Assembly: GCA_025174535.1 (NCBI GenBank)
Contig: JALBUN010000047.1
Location: forward strand, 558,001 to 622,000
DNA from: Cantharellus purpuraceus
Taxonomy: Eukaryota; Basidiomycota; Agaricomycetes; Cantharellales; Hydnaceae
Direction: 5' to 3'
Length of the DNA stretch: 64,000 nt
Shown: positions 59,517 to 64,000 of the stretch, in pieces
Layout of the letters: each line of letters begins with the position of its first letter
Position numbering within the stretch: the first letter of the stretch is position 1
Made by a program: the position numbers and the translations under genes
The notes under the pieces: model-generated
The model's database searches: none
What the model was told of the DNA's origin: nothing
The model's input: only the letters and a program-made list of their open reading frames with translations

Positions 59517-60659
59517 ATGACCGATCAGCTCCCTGAAGCCTATTGGGACACTCTAGGTGAAAGTGGTGGCTTTCTGCGAGCATTGTTCAACACCCAGGCG
59601 CAGCAGCTCCAGCAGCTGCAACTCCAGAACCAGCACCTCCAAAGCCAGTTCGCCAATGTCCAGAACAACCTAGCAGATGCTGCCACTGCTGCCGCCATCG
59701 CTGCAGCACAGACCATCTCTCAGACCACCTCATTTCCCACACCTTCTCCTACATCGTCATCCGTTTGCCCAATAAGGGCAGCTGAACCAGCCAAATTCAA
59801 TGGAGATCGTGCAGAGACGGAAGGTTTCATTTGCTCTATCAGGCTTGCCATTGCAGTCCAGCCTACATCTTTCCCAGATGAGCGGACCAAGATCCTCTAT
59901 GCCCTCTCTTTTATGACAGGAGGTTCTGCTGAAGTATGGGTGCACAATGAGACACAGGCAGTCATTGACAGGACCTCACCGCTCTCCACCTTGGAGGAAT
60001 TCATTAAGCAAGTGGAGAACGCTTTTGGGGACCCTGACCGCTCTCGAACAGCACGAACAAAGCTACACGATCTTAGGATGACACCTGGCATGTCAGCGGA
60101 TGAATACACGGCACAGTTTGAGATACTAGCAGGAAGGACTGGGTTTAATGATGCAGCACTGGAAGATGCCTATGCCTGAGGGCTCCCTGCAATGATTCTT
60201 GACAAGATCCATGCACAGCCATCCCTCCCATCCGATCTCAAGGCATGGAAGGAAGCGGCCTGTCAAATTGACCGCAACCACCGTCGTCTTCTAGAAGTGA
60301 GACGTGCTCAGACTTCCCTCACTCCTGCCCGCTCTACCCCATCCCGCCCTCACAGCACTCCGGTCATCTCTGTACCAACTACCTTGGCAACCTCTAATGG
60401 TGCTGCACCTATGGATATTGACTCCAACCGCCATCGCATTGAGACTCGGACGTGCTATAACTGTGGAAAGCGTGGCCATATATCCCCAGCATGCCCTGAA
60501 CCATGCAAGGAACATATCCGAGCTGATCTCACACAAACAGCAATTGCAGGCATGATATCAGAGTCAGTAGCAGCTGCACTGAAGGCCAAGGAAGAAGCGC
60601 AGAAGGCAGTAATTCCAAAGCAAGAGGAGAAGCAGGATTTTCAGGCCAGTCAGCAGTGA
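59517..60659 (+). pseudogene. Ty3/Gypsy gag with one in-frame stop
   Basis: Starts MTDQLPEAYWDTLGESGGFL with a Gln-rich coiled coil (QQLQQLQLQNQHLQSQF) typical of these gags. The capsid-like part follows (EPAKFNGDRAETEGFICSI, LSTLEEFIKQVENAFGDPDR, MSADEYTAQFEILAGRTGF). At 60177-60179 TGA interrupts the reading frame where related gags usually have Arg (EDAYA-stop-GLPAMIL), consistent with a CGA to TGA change. The same frame then continues to the nucleocapsid zinc knuckle CYNCGKRGHISPAC and ends at TGA 60657-60659. Pol overlaps in the -1 frame. Old mobile-element gene, probably inactive in this copy. Confidence 0.85.
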
Positions 60660-63600
60660 AGAGCATGCCCTGCCTGACAAACCGGTTTTCAGTTCTTGAA
60701 TCATGTACTGTAGGGCTCACAAGCAATATGTTACACGCACACTCCCTTGTCCATCAGACTGAAACCAAAACAGCCATGCCTGAAAACCCTTCTCAACTTT
60801 CAGCTAAACATGATGACCCTCCTCATCTCTACCTTCGATCTGCAGACATCCGTCAATGTACAAGAATTCCCATGAAAATCCACTCGGTAGACACTGGATA
60901 CCCTCTAGCTGTGGATGCACTCCTCGATAGTGGTGCTACAGGAATGTTCATTGATGCAGAATATGTCAAAGCAGAGAAACTTCGAACACGCCCTCTACCA
61001 CGTGCCATACCTGTTTATAACATTGATGGGACCCCAAATGAAGCAGGTTCAATCAAGGAAGAAGTCGATCTCATCTGCACATATGGGACCCATACTGAAC
61101 GTGCCACATTTTCAGTCACAAGCCTGGGAACCTTTGGCATAATTGTTGGGCACACCTGGCTTGTGAAGCACAACCCAGAGGTAGACTGGCGTACAGGAAA
61201 GGTACAGATGACTCGCTGCCCTGATTCATGTGGAGAAGTACCAGAACACAAAGAGCATTCGCTTGGTACAACTCCTTCAAATGGCAAGAACTCACATGGG
61301 CAACCCCAATACGAGGGAGACCGAACATTTGTTATCTTTGTAGAAGAAGACTTGGAGAATATCTATGCTGGTTCAACAGTTTCTCAACAGCTCGCACAGA
61401 AGGCTGCAGAATCCACTCCAGTCAAAACCTTTGAGGAGATTGTCCCAAAGGCGTACTGGGGATTTAAGGATGTTTTTGCAAAGGAGTCCTTTGACCAACT
61501 TCCACCTCGAAAACTGTGGGACCACGCTATTGAACTCACTCCAGGAGCACAACCCTTCAGCACAAAGGTCTATCCAATGTCCCCAAATGAGCAGAAGGAG
61601 TTGGACTCATTCCTTGAGGAGAACCTACGGAATCATCGTATACGTCCTTCCAAGTCACCCATGGCATCCCCTGTCTTTTTTGTGAAGAAGAAGGACGGTA
61701 ATCTTCGTTTTGTGCAAGACTACCGCAAGCTGAATGATATCACAATCAAGAACGCCTACCCACTACCCCTGGTACCAGACATCATGAATAAAATTGCCGC
61801 AGCCAATGCCAAGTACTTTACCAAGCTTGACATCCGATGGGGATATAACAATGTGCGTATTAAAGAGGGCGATGAGTGGAAGGCAGCCTTTCGAACCAAT
61901 CGTGGTCTATTTGAACCCCTGGTCATGTTCTTTGGTCTCACAAACAGCCCAGCAACCTTTCAGACGATGATGAATGGCATTTTCAAGGAGCTCATTGACG
62001 ATGGCACTATGGTAGTGTTCATGGACGACATCCTCATTTTCACTGAATCCCTAGAACAACACCACACGATCGTGCAATCTGTCCTTGAAATTCTTCGGGC
62101 CAACCACCTGTACCTCAAACCAGAGAAATGCCTTTTCTCGCAACAGAAGGTAGATTATCTTGGATTGATTCTCTCACAGGGACAGGTAGCTATGGACCCA
62201 GTTAAGGTGGCTGGAGTCAGGGACTGGCCCACACCGCGCAATGTGACAGAAGTCAAATCCTTCCTGGGTTTCATCAATTTCTATCGTCGCTTCATTGAGG
62301 ACTTCTCACATATCGCAAAGCCTCTGAATCGGTTAACAAAGGCAGATACACAGTGGTCTTGGATACCTGATGGCCCAGAACAAGAAGCCTTTGATAAACT
62401 CAAGCAGCTTGTCACGTCAACTCCAATCCTTGTCCTCCCAGATCAAACCAAGCATTTTCGACTAGAGACAGATGCTTCAGCATATGCAACAGGTGCTGTT
62501 CTATCTCAACTCTGTGACGATGAGAAATGGAGGCCGGTAGGTTTTGTATCCAAGAGCCTTTCAGATGCAGAGCGCAACTATGCCATCCATGATAAGGAAT
62601 TGCTCTCAGTCATCCGTGGACTAGAAGAATGGCGCCACATCTTGGAAGGGACCAAATACAAGATTGAAATCCTTAACGACCATCAAAACCTCACATATTT
62701 CTGTACAGCTCAAAATCTCAATCGTCGACAAGCTCGCTGGTCACTATACCTTTCTCGTTTTGACTTTGAACTGATCCACCGTCCTGGACGACATTCAGCC
62801 AAACCTGATGCCCTCTCACGACGTGTAGATCATAAGTGGGGGGAGGAAGATAACCAGAACCAGATTCTTCTTGGCCCTGAGCTGTTCCACATCGATGCGA
62901 CATCCACCTATCCAGGGCCAGAAGCTCAAATGATCACAGGAGAAGGAGACATATTCCTGGAACGTGTGCGGAACTGCACCAACAGAGATGAAAAGGTTGT
63001 AAAGGCTCTTAAGGAACTTGGCCCCTCTCGGAATTTATGAGGACAGGAATGGACCGAGGAGAATGGACTCGTCCTCTATCGTGGCAAGGTATATGTCCCT
63101 CTTGACCCAAAATTGCGCCATGACATTGTAAGGGCACACCACGATACTCACATTACAGGTCACCCTGGTCGCTGGAGAACAACAGAACTTGTATCCCGCA
63201 GCTACTGGTGGCCTGGATTTGGACGATACATTGCCAAATACGTCAAGGGATGTGACCTCTGCAATCGGACAAAAACTTTCCCTGCTCCTCCTATGGGTAA
63301 ACTCCTGCCTAATCGTGTCCCAGATCGGAGGTGGCAAGTGATATCTGTTGACCTTATTGTAGAACTACCCATCAGCCATGGCTATGATGCACTCCTTGTC
63401 ATTGTGGACCGTCTTTCCAAACGAGCACATGTTATCCCTACCACCTCTGACATCAACTCCATAGGAGTTGCACGACTTTTACGAGACCATGTGTGGAAAC
63501 ACCACGGCCTTCCTGAGGAGATCATCAGTGACCGTGGCACCCAGTTTGTCTCTCAATTTATGCGTGAGCTCAATAAGCTTTTGGGGATCAAGGTTGCAGC

Positions 63601-64000
63601 ATCCACAGCATATCATCCACAAACCGATGGTCAGACGGAAAGGGTCAATCAAGAAATTGAACAATACTTGAGGCTTTTCGTCAATCAGCGCCAGGATGAC
63701 TGGATTGAGTGGGTTCCTCTTGCTGAATTCACATACAACAACCGCATCCACTCCTCCACGCAATCAACCCCCTTCATGCTTGATACAGGCCAACACCCAA
63801 GGCTTGGGTTAGAGCCAATCCGAGAGACACGACTTGAAGCACTGGAAGAATTCACTGAGCGTATGGAGACAGCCACCACTGAGGCTCGCTCCGCCCTGGA
63901 AAAGGCAGCAGATGATATGGCACGATTCTATGATGCCCATCGGCAAGCAGCCCCAGTATACAAACTTGGTGACAAGGTCTGGCTCAATGCACAAAATATC
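60656..64000 (+). pseudogene. Ty3/Gypsy pol (protease-RT-RNase H-integrase), one in-frame stop, truncated by window
   Basis: The open frame runs from 60656 to 63040, -1 relative to gag. Protease: ALLDSGATGMFID. Reverse transcriptase: FVQDYRKLNDITIKNAYPL, KLDIRWGYNNVRI and the catalytic VVFMDDIL. RNase H: LETDASAYATGAVLS. The expected RT residue after KLDIR is usually a small hydrophobic or Gly run, so WGYNN is normal. At 63038-63040 TGA interrupts the frame (SRNL-stop-GQEWTEENGL), again at a likely CGA. The same frame continues with the integrase: zinc-binding HHDTHITGHPGRW and CDLCNRTK, then core residues in ISVDLIVE, ISDRGTQF and TERVNQEIE. It runs off the right edge with no stop. Described only; the two stops argue against autonomous activity. 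Confidence 0.9.

Larger units (their letters stand above)
58080..64000 (+). mobile_element. Ty3/Gypsy LTR retrotransposon, 5' part, cut by the window edge
   Basis: Order of domains: putative promoter region, long leader, gag with zinc knuckle, protease, reverse transcriptase, RNase H, integrase. This order defines the Ty3/Gypsy (Metaviridae) group. The left boundary is approximate: without the 3' LTR, which lies beyond the window, I cannot fix the 5' LTR ends or the primer-binding site. The leader holds a 22-bp direct repeat. Two in-frame TGA codons make this copy non-autonomous unless they are read through. Confidence 0.85.

Overview
The window looks like nuclear DNA of a mushroom-forming basidiomycete (Agaricomycetes). 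Evidence: nearly every gene is split by short GT-AG introns of about 45-70 nt; the conserved proteins are fungal (SVF1, THG1, DBP6, VPS51, casein kinase II beta, ERV41); a basidiomycete-type DUF6534 membrane family occurs as a tandem pair; and Ty3/Gypsy DNA fills the right end. Gene models were spliced by eye, so outer limits are usually firmer than individual exon edges.

Region 1 (1-10.8 kb) is accessory and reads as a compact metabolic gene cluster: a cytochrome P450 (-), a second, divergent P450 (+), a UbiA-superfamily membrane enzyme resembling fungal UbiA-type terpene cyclases/prenyltransferases (-), and a GMC flavin oxidoreductase without a secretion signal (-). One scaffold-forming membrane enzyme with three oxidases is the usual make-up of a terpenoid or meroterpenoid pathway, and it is the most interesting part of the window.

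Region 2 (10.8-19.9 kb) is gene-poor. It holds a 121-bp tandem duplication and two tandem DUF6534 seven-helix membrane proteins of identical architecture.

Region 3 (19.9-52.2 kb) is a dense housekeeping block: SelO, OMA1-like protease, SVF1, a ROG1-type lipase, a hypothetical protein, a RING protein, ERV41, THG1, a hypothetical nuclear-looking protein, a Myb/SANT-like protein, DBP6 helicase, another hypothetical protein, a DENND6-like protein, CK2 beta, a mitochondrial RNase II-type exonuclease and VPS51. Several pairs are divergent with only 85-250 bp between start codons and probably share promoters. Mitochondrial jobs recur (SelO, OMA1, RNB nuclease), probably by chance.

Region 4 (52.2-64 kb) is a gene-poor stretch, one seven-helix membrane protein gene, a degenerate repeat complex (inverted arms of about 430 bp, a 175-bp tandem repeat with a third dispersed copy, and a frameshifted gag remnant), then a Ty3/Gypsy retrotransposon. 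Its gag, protease, reverse transcriptase, RNase H and integrase are recognisable but interrupted by two in-frame TGA codons, and it runs off the right edge. Its putative promoter carries a 12-bp-period array of TGACTCA-like motifs just upstream of a TATA box.
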